Assembly: GCF_900113055.1 (NCBI RefSeq)
Contig: NZ_FONZ01000002.1
Location: forward strand, 558,001 to 622,000
Length of the DNA stretch: 64,000 nucleotides
Source of the DNA: Flavimobilis marinus
GTDB lineage: Bacteria; Actinomycetota; Actinomycetes; Actinomycetales; Cellulomonadaceae
Direction of reading: 5' to 3'
The stretch's first letter is position 1. Every line of letters starts with the position of its first letter. A model generated the notes under the pieces. It was given only the letters and a program-made list of their open reading frames with translations. It was not told where the DNA came from and did no database searches. A program made the translations under genes and the position numbers. Positions 55,746 to 64,000 of the stretch are shown piece after piece.

Positions 55746-58259
55746 TCAGGTGAGGGTGGTCGGGGTCTTGTCGGGGCGGAGGCCTCGCCAGATTGCGTGA
55801 CGCAGCCTGCCCGACGACGTCCACTCGCCGTACTCGACCTCGGCCACCAGCTCCGGGCGCAGCCAGCGGGCATCGCGGGCGTCGAGGCGGGGCACGTCGT
55901 CGATCGGCGGCTCGTCCGTCGCGTATGGGGCAAGCTGCTCGGCCAGCCTCGCGAGCGCCTTGTCGCCGAGCGCAGCGCCGACGCGACCGGCATAGCTGAG
56001 CCGGCCGTCGCGCGGGACGGCCACGAGCAGCGAGCCGATCGTCCCTTCGCGCCCGCCCTTGCCAGGCCGCCAGCCCACGAGCACGACCTCGGCGTCGTGC
56101 CGGTGCTTGATCTTGAGCCACTCCCGGGAGCGCCGACCGGGCGAGTACCGCGACGCCGACCGCTTCGCCATCACGCCCTCGAGCCCGAGCTCCGCGCTGG
56201 CCGCGAGCGCATCGCCGAGCTCGCCGTCGACCCTCGGCGGCACCTGGACGCGTCCCCCCGGGCTCACGACGAGCTCGAGCGCGTCGCGCCGCGTCGTGTA
56301 CGGCTGGCCGGTGAGGTCCTTGCCGTCGGCGTGCAGGACGTCGAACAGCATCAGGTGGACGGGCGCCTCGCGCTGCGCACGCGCGACGTCGCGCGGCTGG
56401 GTGAGCCCGAACCGGTTCTGCAGCAGGCCGAAGTCGGGCCGGCCTGCCTCGTCGAGGGCGACGATCTCGCCGTCGAGCACGGCAGGGATGGGGACCCGCG
56501 ACGTCACCTCGGCCAGCTCGGGGTATGCCGCCGTGACGTCGTTGCCGTTGCGGGTCACCAGGCGCATCTCGTCGCCGTCGACGTGCACGAGCGCCCGGAT
56601 GCCGTCCCACTTCATCTCGTAGCTCCACCCCGCCCCGACGACGTCGCGCTCCTGGCCAGGCGAGGCGAGCATCGGGCGCAGGTCGGTCGTGTCCGACGGC
56701 GCGTCGGGGGCCGGGACAGCTCGCGCGGCACCGCCCGACGACGCCCGGTCGGGACGGGCCTGCGTCGTCGCCTCGCGAGCGTCTTCGGCCGCGTCGTCTT
56801 CGGCCGCGTCGTCGTCGGCGAATCCCCAGGGCGGCGCGACGCCGTCGGGCAGGGCCTCCATGCGGTGGATGAGCCAGGTCGCCTGGTCGCCGCTGCCGGT
56901 GTGGATGAGCGCGAACCGGAACGGCGCGACGCCGAGCTCCTCGAGGCCGCCGCCCGCCCGGCCGTGCAGGGTCGCGATGATCTCCTTGCCCTCGCGCCAC
57001 TTCTCGAGCTTGTACGTGCCCGCGTCCCAGATGCTCACGGTGCCCGCGCCGTACTCGCCGCGCGGGATCGCGCCCTCGAAGCTGCCGTAGGCGAGCGGGT
57101 GGTCCTCGGTCTGCACGGCGAGGTGGTTCTGCTTGCCGTCGGTCGGGACGTTCTTGGGGATCGCCCAACTCACCAGGACCCCGTCGCGCTCGAGCCGGAA
57201 GTCGAAGTGCAGGCGCCGGGCGTGGTGCTCCTGGATCACGAACCCAGGCTCGTCGGGGCGCTCGGGGTGGCTGGCTCTGTCGGACTCCTCTCCGGCGTCG
57301 AACGGCTCCGGGGTCTTCTTGGGGTCACGCTTGGCGCGGTAGGTCGCGAGCCGGGGGTGACCGGCGTCGTCGTCGCTCCCCCGGCCGAGGGCCGCCATCG
57401 GGTCGTCCTTCTTCTTCATCCGGGCGAGGACCTCGTGTATCTCGAGGTGGCGCAGGCGCACGGTCATCTCGCTCCAGGTGCGCGGCACGGCCACCATCGG
57501 CCGCTCTCGACCGCGCAGCGAGTACGGCGCGACGGTCGTCTTGTTGCCGTTGTTCTGGCTCCAGTCGACCAGCACCTTGCCCTCGCGCAAGGACTTCTTC
57601 ATGTCGGAGACCACGAGGTCCGGGTGGTCGGCCTCGAGCGCGCGGGCCAGCTCGTGCGCGACGGTCGAGATCTGCTCGCTCGTTTGCTCGCCCGGCAGGC
57701 CGGCGTACAGGTGGATGCCCTTGGAGCCGCTGGTCACCGGCACGAGCTCGAGACCCATGTCGATGAGGATCGCGCGGCACAGCTTCGCGACCTCGACGCA
57801 CTCGGGCAGGCCGGTGCCGGGGCCTGGGTCGAGGTCGAGCACCATGCGGTCGGGCTTGCCGCGCTCGCCGTCGGGAGTGAACCGCCACTGGGGCACGTGC
57901 ACCTCGAGCGCCGCGAGCTGACCGAACCACGCGAGCGTCGCGGCCTCGGTCACCAGCGGGTAGGTGTTGACGTGGTCCGAGTGCTGCAGGTCCGCGCGCT
58001 CGACCCACTCGGGCGCGGAGTCCTCGAGGTTCTTCTGAAAGAACACCTGCCCCGGCTTGGCCTCGGTGCCCACGCCGTGCACCCAGCGCTTGCGTGTGAC
58101 CGGGCGGCCGACGACGTGCGGCAGCATGATCGGCGCGATCTGCGTGTAGTACGCGATCACGTCGCCCTTGGTCGTGCCCGTGGCCGGGTAGACGACCTTG
58201 TCGAGGTTCGTCACCCGGAGCGTGCGGTCACCGACCTGGATCGTCTGTGCGCCAGCCAT
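55746..58259 (-). CDS. ligD: Multifunctional NHEJ DNA ligase LigD
   Basis: ATP-dependent ligase of bacterial non-homologous end joining with polymerase and 3'-end-processing activities. 837 residues in the mycobacterial order. Polymerase domain (about 1-300; DLDPGPG metal motif, VTSGSKGIHLY). Phosphoesterase domain (about 345-500; FVIQEHHARRLHFDFRLE, GEYGAGTV). Ligase domain (about 520-837; nucleotidyl Lys in YEMKWDGIRAL at about 547, VLDGEIVAL, EGVMAKR, WLKIK). ATG 58259 is chosen because upstream sequence is the control region shared with ku. Confidence 0.95.
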   Translation of the reverse strand: MAGAQTIQVGDRTLRVTNLDKVVYPATGTTKGDVIAYYTQIAPIMLPHVVGRPVTRKRWVHGVGTEAKPGQVFFQKNLEDSAPEWVERADLQHSDHVNTYPLVTEAATLAWFGQLAALEVHVPQWRFTPDGERGKPDRMVLDLDPGPGTGLPECVEVAKLCRAILIDMGLELVPVTSGSKGIHLYAGLPGEQTSEQISTVAHELARALEADHPDLVVSDMKKSLREGKVLVDWSQNNGNKTTVAPYSLRGRERPMVAVPRTWSEMTVRLRHLEIHEVLARMKKKDDPMAALGRGSDDDAGHPRLATYRAKRDPKKTPEPFDAGEESDRASHPERPDEPGFVIQEHHARRLHFDFRLERDGVLVSWAIPKNVPTDGKQNHLAVQTEDHPLAYGSFEGAIPRGEYGAGTVSIWDAGTYKLEKWREGKEIIATLHGRAGGGLEELGVAPFRFALIHTGSGDQATWLIHRMEALPDGVAPPWGFADDDAAEDDAAEDAREATTQARPDRASSGGAARAVPAPDAPSDTTDLRPMLASPGQERDVVGAGWSYEMKWDGIRALVHVDGDEMRLVTRNGNDVTAAYPELAEVTSRVPIPAVLDGEIVALDEAGRPDFGLLQNRFGLTQPRDVARAQREAPVHLMLFDVLHADGKDLTGQPYTTRRDALELVVSPGGRVQVPPRVDGELGDALAASAELGLEGVMAKRSASRYSPGRRSREWLKIKHRHDAEVVLVGWRPGKGGREGTIGSLLVAVPRDGRLSYAGRVGAALGDKALARLAEQLAPYATDEPPIDDVPRLDARDARWLRPELVAEVEYGEWTSSGRLRHAIWRGLRPDKTPTTLT

Positions 58260-58361
58260 GGGGCCATGGTGCCGCCGTCGGGGCGCTCGCGCCCGCCGAA
58301 CGCTGCGGATCCGGGGCCGTCCCGACGCGCGGACCGCGGAAGTTCGCGCTTCACTGGTGCT

Positions 58362-59432
58362 ATGCGATCGATCTGGAAGGGCGCCATCACGTTCGGGCTG
58401 GTCAACGTGCCGGTCAAGCTCTACAGCGCCCTCGAGAGCCACGACGTCCCCCTGCACCAGGTGCACGACGACGACGGCGGCCGCATCCGCTACCACCGCA
58501 CGTGCGAGGTGTGCGAGCAGACCATCCCGTACGAGCACATCGACCGGGCCTACGACGACGGCGAGCACACGGTCGTGTTGACCAAGGACGACTTCGCGGT
58601 GCTGCCGTCGGAGCAGAACCGCGAGATCGAGGTCGTGGAGTTCGTGCCATCCGACCAGATCGATCCGGTGCTGTTCGACCGCACGTACTACCTGGAGCCC
58701 GACTCCAAGTCCCCCAAGGCCTACGTCCTGCTGCGGCGCACCCTCGAGGAGACGGACCGGACGGCGATCGTGCGCTTCGCGCTCCGGCAGAAGACTCGGC
58801 TGGCGGCCCTGCGGGTGCGCGAGGGCGTGCTCACCGTGCAGACGCTGCTGTGGGCCGACGAGGTGCGTGACGCCGACTTCCCCAAGGCCACCGCGGACGT
58901 CAAGATCTCCCCGCAGGAGATGAAGATGTCCTCCGCGCTCGTCGAGTCGTTCTCGAGCGACTTCGAGCCCGAGCAGTACACCGACGAGTACCAGGAGGAG
59001 CTGCGCAAGCTCGTCGAGGCGAAGATCGAGGCCGGCGATGCGATCGACACCGATGCCACCTTCGGCAAGAAGCCCGACGACGACGAGAGCGCCGGCGGCG
59101 ACGTCATCGACCTGATGGAGGCCCTGCGCCGCAGCGTCGAGTCGTCGCGGGCGAAGCGGACCGGGCAGGCGGAGGCAGCGGAGTCCTCGGCTGACGACGA
59201 GCCGGACGACGACCAGGCGGACGAGGCCGACGACGCCCCTCCTGCCAAGAAGAAGGCCCCGACGCGCAAGCCCGCGGCGAAGAAGCCCACCGCCGAGGAC
59301 GCCGACGAGCCGAAGAAGTCGACCGCCAGGAAAGCCCCGGCGAAGAAGGCACCCGCGAAGAAGCCCGCGGCCAAGAAGCCGGCAGCCAAGTCGGAGACGA
59401 AGAAGCCCGCTGCCCGCAAGAAGGCCAGCTGA
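58362..59432 (+). CDS. ku: NHEJ end-binding protein Ku
   Basis: Homodimeric ring that binds double-strand breaks and recruits LigD. 356 residues. Core Ku domain (about 1-255) starts MRSIWKGAITFGLVNVPVKL and includes the pair YHRTCEVCEQ. The C-terminal 80 residues form a Lys/Ala/Pro-rich tail (APAKKAPAKKPAAKKPAA), a DNA-binding extension known from mycobacterial and Streptomyces Ku. Divergent from ligD with 102 bases between them. Confidence 0.95.
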   Translation: MRSIWKGAITFGLVNVPVKLYSALESHDVPLHQVHDDDGGRIRYHRTCEVCEQTIPYEHIDRAYDDGEHTVVLTKDDFAVLPSEQNREIEVVEFVPSDQIDPVLFDRTYYLEPDSKSPKAYVLLRRTLEETDRTAIVRFALRQKTRLAALRVREGVLTVQTLLWADEVRDADFPKATADVKISPQEMKMSSALVESFSSDFEPEQYTDEYQEELRKLVEAKIEAGDAIDTDATFGKKPDDDESAGGDVIDLMEALRRSVESSRAKRTGQAEAAESSADDEPDDDQADEADDAPPAKKKAPTRKPAAKKPTAEDADEPKKSTARKAPAKKAPAKKPAAKKPAAKSETKKPAARKKAS

Positions 59433-59569
59433 CCGACCCGGTCAGCCGAGGATTGCGAGCTCCTTGCTGCCAGGAGCCGCGAATAGTGCACAATCCCCGG
59501 CGGCCGGAGGTCAGGGCCGGAGGTCAGGGCCGGGCGGGCGACGGCCGGAGGTCCGGGCCGGACGAGGAC
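59433..59569. other. Intergenic region with hairpin and short repeats
   Basis: Between convergent ku and pip. GCTCCT (59460-59465) pairs with AGGAGC (59473-59478), and a wider pair GGATTG (59450-59455) / CAATCC (59491-59496) encloses it; together a two-tier stem that may terminate ku. Next to it lie repeated GGCCGGAGGTC units (three near copies, about 59510-59560). No gene is seen. Confidence 0.5.
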
Positions 59570-60643
<1,074 letters not shown>

Positions 60644-60664
60644 TCAGCGACCTAGCATCAAACG

Positions 60665-62155
60665 GTGACGGAGCACAAGGTAGACGTAGTCCTCATCGGC
60701 GGCGGCATCATGAGCGCGACCCTCGGGTCCCTGCTCTCGCTCCTCGAGCCCACCTGGCAGATCGAGATCTTCGAGCGGCTCGACGACGTCGCCCTCGAGA
60801 GCTCCAACCCGTGGAACAACGCGGGAACCGGCCACGCCGCGCTGTGCGAGCTCAACTACACGCCCGAGCGCGAGGACGGCTCGATCGACATCGCCAAGGC
60901 GGTCACGATCAACGAGCAGTTCGAGGTCTCCCGCGAGTTCTGGCACCACCTGGTCTCGACCGGTGCGCTGCCGGACACGAACGCGTTCCTGAGCCCCACG
61001 CCGCACATGACGTTCGTGCACGGCGATGAGAACGTCGACTTCCTGCGCCGTCGCCACGCTGCGATGTCCGCGCACCCGCTGTTCTCCGACATGGAGTTCT
61101 CCGACGACCCCGCCGTCATCGCGCAGTGGGCGCCGCTGCTGATGGCGGAACGGGCCGACGACGGCGCTCCCGTCGCGGCCACACGCGTCACCGGGGGCAC
61201 CGACGTGGACTTCGGGGCGCTCACGCGCCTGCTGTTCGCCCACCTCGAGGCGCACGGCGCCCGCATGCACCTGGAGCACGAGGTCCGCGGCCTCAAGCAG
61301 CGCCGCGACGGCTCGTGGGACGTGCGCGTCAAGGACCTGCGGTGGAACGCGGCGCCGGCGCGTCGCTCGGTCAACGCCCGGTTCGTGTTCGTGGGCGCCG
61401 GCGGTGGCGCCCTCCCGCTCCTGCAGAAGGCCGGCATCCCCGAGGCCAAGGGCTACGGCGGCTTCCCCATCTCGGGGCAGTTCCTGCGCACGACCAACCC
61501 GGAGATCGTCGCGCAGCACCACGCGAAGGTGTACGGCAAGGCAGAGGTCGGCTCCCCGCCCATGTCCGTCCCGCACCTCGACACCCGCGTCGTCGACGGC
61601 GAGGCCGCGCTCATGTTCGGCCCCTACGCCGGGTTCAGCACCAAGTACCTGAGGAAGGGCTCGCTGCTCGACCTCTTCACGTCGATCCGCCCGAACAACA
61701 TCGTGACGATGGCCGGCGCCGGCCTCGACAACATGGACCTGACGGCGTACCTCGTCAAGGAGGTCACGGCGTCGCCCGAGGCGAAGTTCCGCACCCTGCG
61801 CGGCTTCATGCCCTCGGCGCACCCCCGCGACTGGGAGCTCATCACCGCCGGGCAGCGCGTGCAGATCATGAAGCGCGACGCGAAGAAGGGCGGATGCCTG
61901 GAGTTCGGCACCGAGGTCGTCGCCTCCGCGGACGGCTCGATCGCCGGTCTGCTCGGCGCCTCGCCGGGTGCGTCCACCGCCGCGTGGGCCATGATCAAGC
62001 TACTCGAGCGCTGCTTCCCCGCCGACGCTCCCCGCTGGCGCCACCACCTCGCGGCGATCGCGCCGTCCGTCGGCGCGGACTGGGACACCCCGGAGGAGCG
62101 CGCCGCGCTCGACGCCGAGGTCGACGCGGACGCCGACGTCGAGGCCGGGCACTGA
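60665..62155 (+). CDS. mqo: Malate:quinone oxidoreductase
   Basis: FAD-dependent peripheral membrane enzyme that oxidises malate to oxaloacetate and passes electrons to menaquinone. 496 residues, starting at GTG 60665. FAD motif VVLIGGGIMSATLG, then SSNPWNNAGTGHAALCELNY, VGAGGGALPLLQKAGIPEAK and GPYAGFSTKYL, all typical of Mqo. A TAGCAT (60653-60658) six bases before the start suggests a leaderless message. Confidence 0.95.
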   Translation: MTEHKVDVVLIGGGIMSATLGSLLSLLEPTWQIEIFERLDDVALESSNPWNNAGTGHAALCELNYTPEREDGSIDIAKAVTINEQFEVSREFWHHLVSTGALPDTNAFLSPTPHMTFVHGDENVDFLRRRHAAMSAHPLFSDMEFSDDPAVIAQWAPLLMAERADDGAPVAATRVTGGTDVDFGALTRLLFAHLEAHGARMHLEHEVRGLKQRRDGSWDVRVKDLRWNAAPARRSVNARFVFVGAGGGALPLLQKAGIPEAKGYGGFPISGQFLRTTNPEIVAQHHAKVYGKAEVGSPPMSVPHLDTRVVDGEAALMFGPYAGFSTKYLRKGSLLDLFTSIRPNNIVTMAGAGLDNMDLTAYLVKEVTASPEAKFRTLRGFMPSAHPRDWELITAGQRVQIMKRDAKKGGCLEFGTEVVASADGSIAGLLGASPGASTAAWAMIKLLERCFPADAPRWRHHLAAIAPSVGADWDTPEERAALDAEVDADADVEAGH

Positions 62156-62214
62156 GCCGAGGCCCCGGGCCTGACAGCGTCCGGGCCTGACCGCGTCGCT
62201 GGACGCGACGCCGC

Positions 62215-62733
62215 TCAGCGCGCGGCGCGCACCTGGTCCACGCCGCGGTTGGCGAGCTGGTCGGCGCGCTCGTTGCCCGGGTCGCCCGAGTGGCCCTTGA
62301 CCCAGCGCCACTCGACGTCGTGCCGGGCGACCTCGGCCTCGAGCTCCTGCCACAGCTCCACGTTCTTGACCGGCTTCTTGTCGCCGGTGCGCCAGCCGTT
62401 GCGCTTCCACCCGGCGAGCCAGGTGGTCATGCCCTTCATCACGTAGGACGAGTCGACGTGCAGGATCACGCGGCACGGCCGGTTGAGCGCGCGCAGCCCG
62501 CGGATGACCGCGAGCAGCTCCATGCGGTTGTTCGTGGTGTGCGCCTCGCCGCCGAACAGCTCGCGCTCGTGCTCGCCGAACCGCATCCACGCGCCCCAGC
62601 CGCCGACGCCGGGGTTGCCTTTGCACGCGCCGTCGGTCCACATCTCCACGACCTCGACCGGCGCAGCGGGGTCCGCGCTCTCAGGACCTGCCGGGAGATG
62701 GGCGTCGGTGAGGGGGCTGTGGGGAGTCGTCAC
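62215..62733 (-). CDS. rnhA: Ribonuclease HI
   Basis: Cleaves RNA in RNA-DNA hybrids. 172 residues with catalytic residues in [11 protein letters not shown] (Asp), NNRMELLAV (Glu), VDSSYVMKG (Asp) and [11 protein letters not shown] (His/Asp). GTG 62733 precedes a 28-residue Pro-rich extension before the fold. Convergent with mqo. Confidence 0.94.
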   Translation of the reverse strand: MTTPHSPLTDAHLPAGPESADPAAPVEVVEMWTDGACKGNPGVGGWGAWMRFGEHERELFGGEAHTTNNRMELLAVIRGLRALNRPCRVILHVDSSYVMKGMTTWLAGWKRNGWRTGDKKPVKNVELWQELEAEVARHDVEWRWVKGHSGDPGNERADQLANRGVDQVRAAR

Positions 62734-62865
62734 GGGACCCAGCCTACGACCAGCCCTCGCAAGAACTGGAAGAACGCGGACATAAGCGACGCCGCAGGTC
62801 ACGATTGTGACCGCGCTCCCACGGGACCCTTCCCGCAACGACCGCGGGCCGCTACGGTGTGCTCC

Positions 62866-63501
62866 ATGAGAGCCGACGATGTCTCTACCGTGAGCCCACC
62901 GACCGCAGTCTCCGCGCCCTCCGCCGGACGCGTCGAGCCGTCCGTCCCCGCGCCGCACGCCCCGCCCGCGTGGGACCACGAGAGCGTGCTCGCCGAGACC
63001 GAGCTCGAGCTGCGCCGTGCCGCCAAGACGTTCTTGCGCCGCAAGGTGCCGACCGCGCCACTGCTGCGCAAGAAGCCTGCCACCGCCGGCCGGGTCGCCT
63101 TCGACTCCTTCGAGGCCACGGGCCTCGAGGGCTGGATGATCGGCTCGAACCTGTGCCTCCTGTCCGACGGCGGATGGGTCCCGTACGTCGCGGGGCGCAG
63201 CCAGAAGCTGGACCGCCCGCGCACCGGGATGTTCGCGGACGCCGGAACCAAGAAGGCCGCCGCCGAGTGGGACGCGCTCAAGGACGCCGGCGTGGCACCG
63301 GGTGCCCGCTACATCGCGATCGAACCGGAGCACGCGAACTACCTCGACGTGTGCCGGCACCCCCGTCGCGGCGAGTTGTTCAAGGTCCGCGAGATCGCTG
63401 GTCTGCCGCACCTCGTCTTCCCGTACGACCGGGGGCAGGGTTCCCACGAGGACGTCCTGCGCGACGACCTGCACCGTTGGACGGCCGACTACCTGGCCTG
63501 A
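62866..63501 (+). CDS. Conserved hypothetical protein
   Basis: 211 residues from ATG 62866. The first 45 residues are Pro/Ser/Ala-rich. The rest contains [40 protein letters not shown] and [21 protein letters not shown] do not recognise a known fold or active site. Composition is like the core genome, so it is probably an ordinary actinobacterial gene. No clear ribosome site is visible. Confidence 0.6.
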   Translation: MRADDVSTVSPPTAVSAPSAGRVEPSVPAPHAPPAWDHESVLAETELELRRAAKTFLRRKVPTAPLLRKKPATAGRVAFDSFEATGLEGWMIGSNLCLLSDGGWVPYVAGRSQKLDRPRTGMFADAGTKKAAAEWDALKDAGVAPGARYIAIEPEHANYLDVCRHPRRGELFKVREIAGLPHLVFPYDRGQGSHEDVLRDDLHRWTADYLA

Positions 63502-63578
63502 TCCCAGCCAGGGTGCAGGGCGCCAAGCACGTGCCTACGGTGGAGTGGTTCTGACCACGTCGAGACCGGAGGTATGCC

Positions 63579-63974
63579 ATGACCAGCTCGTCCATGATCG
63601 CCACCCACCCCGCCACCCCGGCGTGGGACCCCGGGCGCCTGAGCGCGGCCATCGACGCGCTGGGAGCGTGCGCCCAGGCGTGCACGACGTGCGCCGACGC
63701 GTGCCTGAGCGAGGACATGGTGGCGGACCTGCGCCGCTGCATCCGCACGGACCTCGACTGTGCCGACATCTGCGCGGCGACGGCGAGCGTGCTTAGCCGG
63801 GTCGGTGAGTCCGACCTCGCGACCGCGCAGGCGCTGCTCGAGGCCTGCATCACGGCGTGCGAGGCGTGCGGCGACGAGTGCGCGTCTCACGCCGAGATGC
63901 ACGAGCACTGCAAGGTCTGCGCCGAGGCGTGCCGCACGTGCGCCCAGGCCTGCCGGGAGCTGCTCGCCGCCTGA
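63579..63974 (+). CDS. Four-helix bundle copper-binding protein (Csp family)
   Basis: 131 residues with 17 cysteines arranged along helices (CAQACTTCADACL, CIRTDLDCADIC, CITACEACGDECASH, CKVCAEACRTCAQAC) plus His residues in HAEMHEHC. This is the Csp/DUF326 pattern: a tetrameric helix bundle that stores many Cu(I) ions. There is no signal peptide, so it is the cytosolic type. ATG 63579 has GGAGG eight bases upstream. Confidence 0.93.
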   Translation: MTSSSMIATHPATPAWDPGRLSAAIDALGACAQACTTCADACLSEDMVADLRRCIRTDLDCADICAATASVLSRVGESDLATAQALLEACITACEACGDECASHAEMHEHCKVCAEACRTCAQACRELLAA

Positions 63975-64000
63975 GGGCCTCAGCGCTCGAGCGCCAGCAC

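Overview
This is a high-G+C actinobacterial chromosome segment. Gene content and order point to Cellulomonadaceae (Cellulomonas or a near relative, order Micrococcales). Indicators are the blocks hrcA-dnaJ-rsmE-phoH-ybeY-era and leuA-recO-uppS, the block leuS-degV-comEA-comEC-holA-rpsT-lepA-hemW, DUF3097 and DUF4870 genes, a mycobacterial-type three-domain LigD with Ku, and frequent GTG and apparently leaderless starts. This assignment is inference from family knowledge; no database search was possible.

Layout. 1-4135: 5' end of glycyl-tRNA synthetase, then the zinc-uptake operon znuACB-zur behind two Zur-like boxes. 4137-8164: a small DedA-like membrane protein, uppS, recO, and leuA with a leader peptide carrying four consecutive Leu codons. 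8186-12081: two large proteins that share a variant leucine-rich-repeat module at opposite ends. 12215-18372: era, ybeY, phoH, a lipoprotein, rsmE, dnaJ, hrcA and a CIRCE operator. 18411-25271: DUF3097, DUF4870, a membrane protein, hemW, lepA, a solitary PemK/MazF-like gene, rpsT, and a large palindrome. 25332-48470: the leuS-to-holA region, heavily invaded by accessory DNA. 48514-54585: a monooxygenase-like protein, VKOR, a DtxR-family regulator, a manganese-type ABC transporter and a metallophosphoesterase. 54658-64000: a glutathione-transferase-like protein, the NHEJ pair ligD/ku, proline iminopeptidase, mqo, rnhA, an unknown gene and a four-helix copper-binding protein.

The most interesting part is 26.4-45.6 kb. 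A compact operon on the minus strand follows leuS by only 3 bases: jetA, jetB and jetC of a Wadjet/MksBEF-type SMC complex, then degV, then a GIY-YIG nuclease gene. Every adjacent pair overlaps by 4 bases. The usual fourth gene, jetD (the Toprim nuclease subunit), is absent from this place, so the coupled GIY-YIG protein is a candidate alternative effector. Next, comEC is broken by a 9.3-kb island of visibly lower G+C. The island holds a type I restriction-modification operon (hsdM, a half-size hsdS, hsdR), an XRE regulator killed by an in-frame amber codon, an IS3-family element, an uncharacterised membrane protein and a SEFIR/TIR-domain protein. comEC has also lost its middle and its C-terminal beta-lactamase-like domain; the remnant abuts a truncated flavodoxin gene. 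Competence DNA uptake through ComEC is therefore probably lost, and the leuS-holA stretch looks like a defence-gene hot spot.

Regulation visible in the sequence includes Zur boxes at znuA, a leucine attenuator at leuA, CIRCE at hrcA, and a palindrome overlapping the start of the manganese operon. Strong hairpin terminators lie between several convergent gene pairs. No rRNA, tRNA or CRISPR array was seen.
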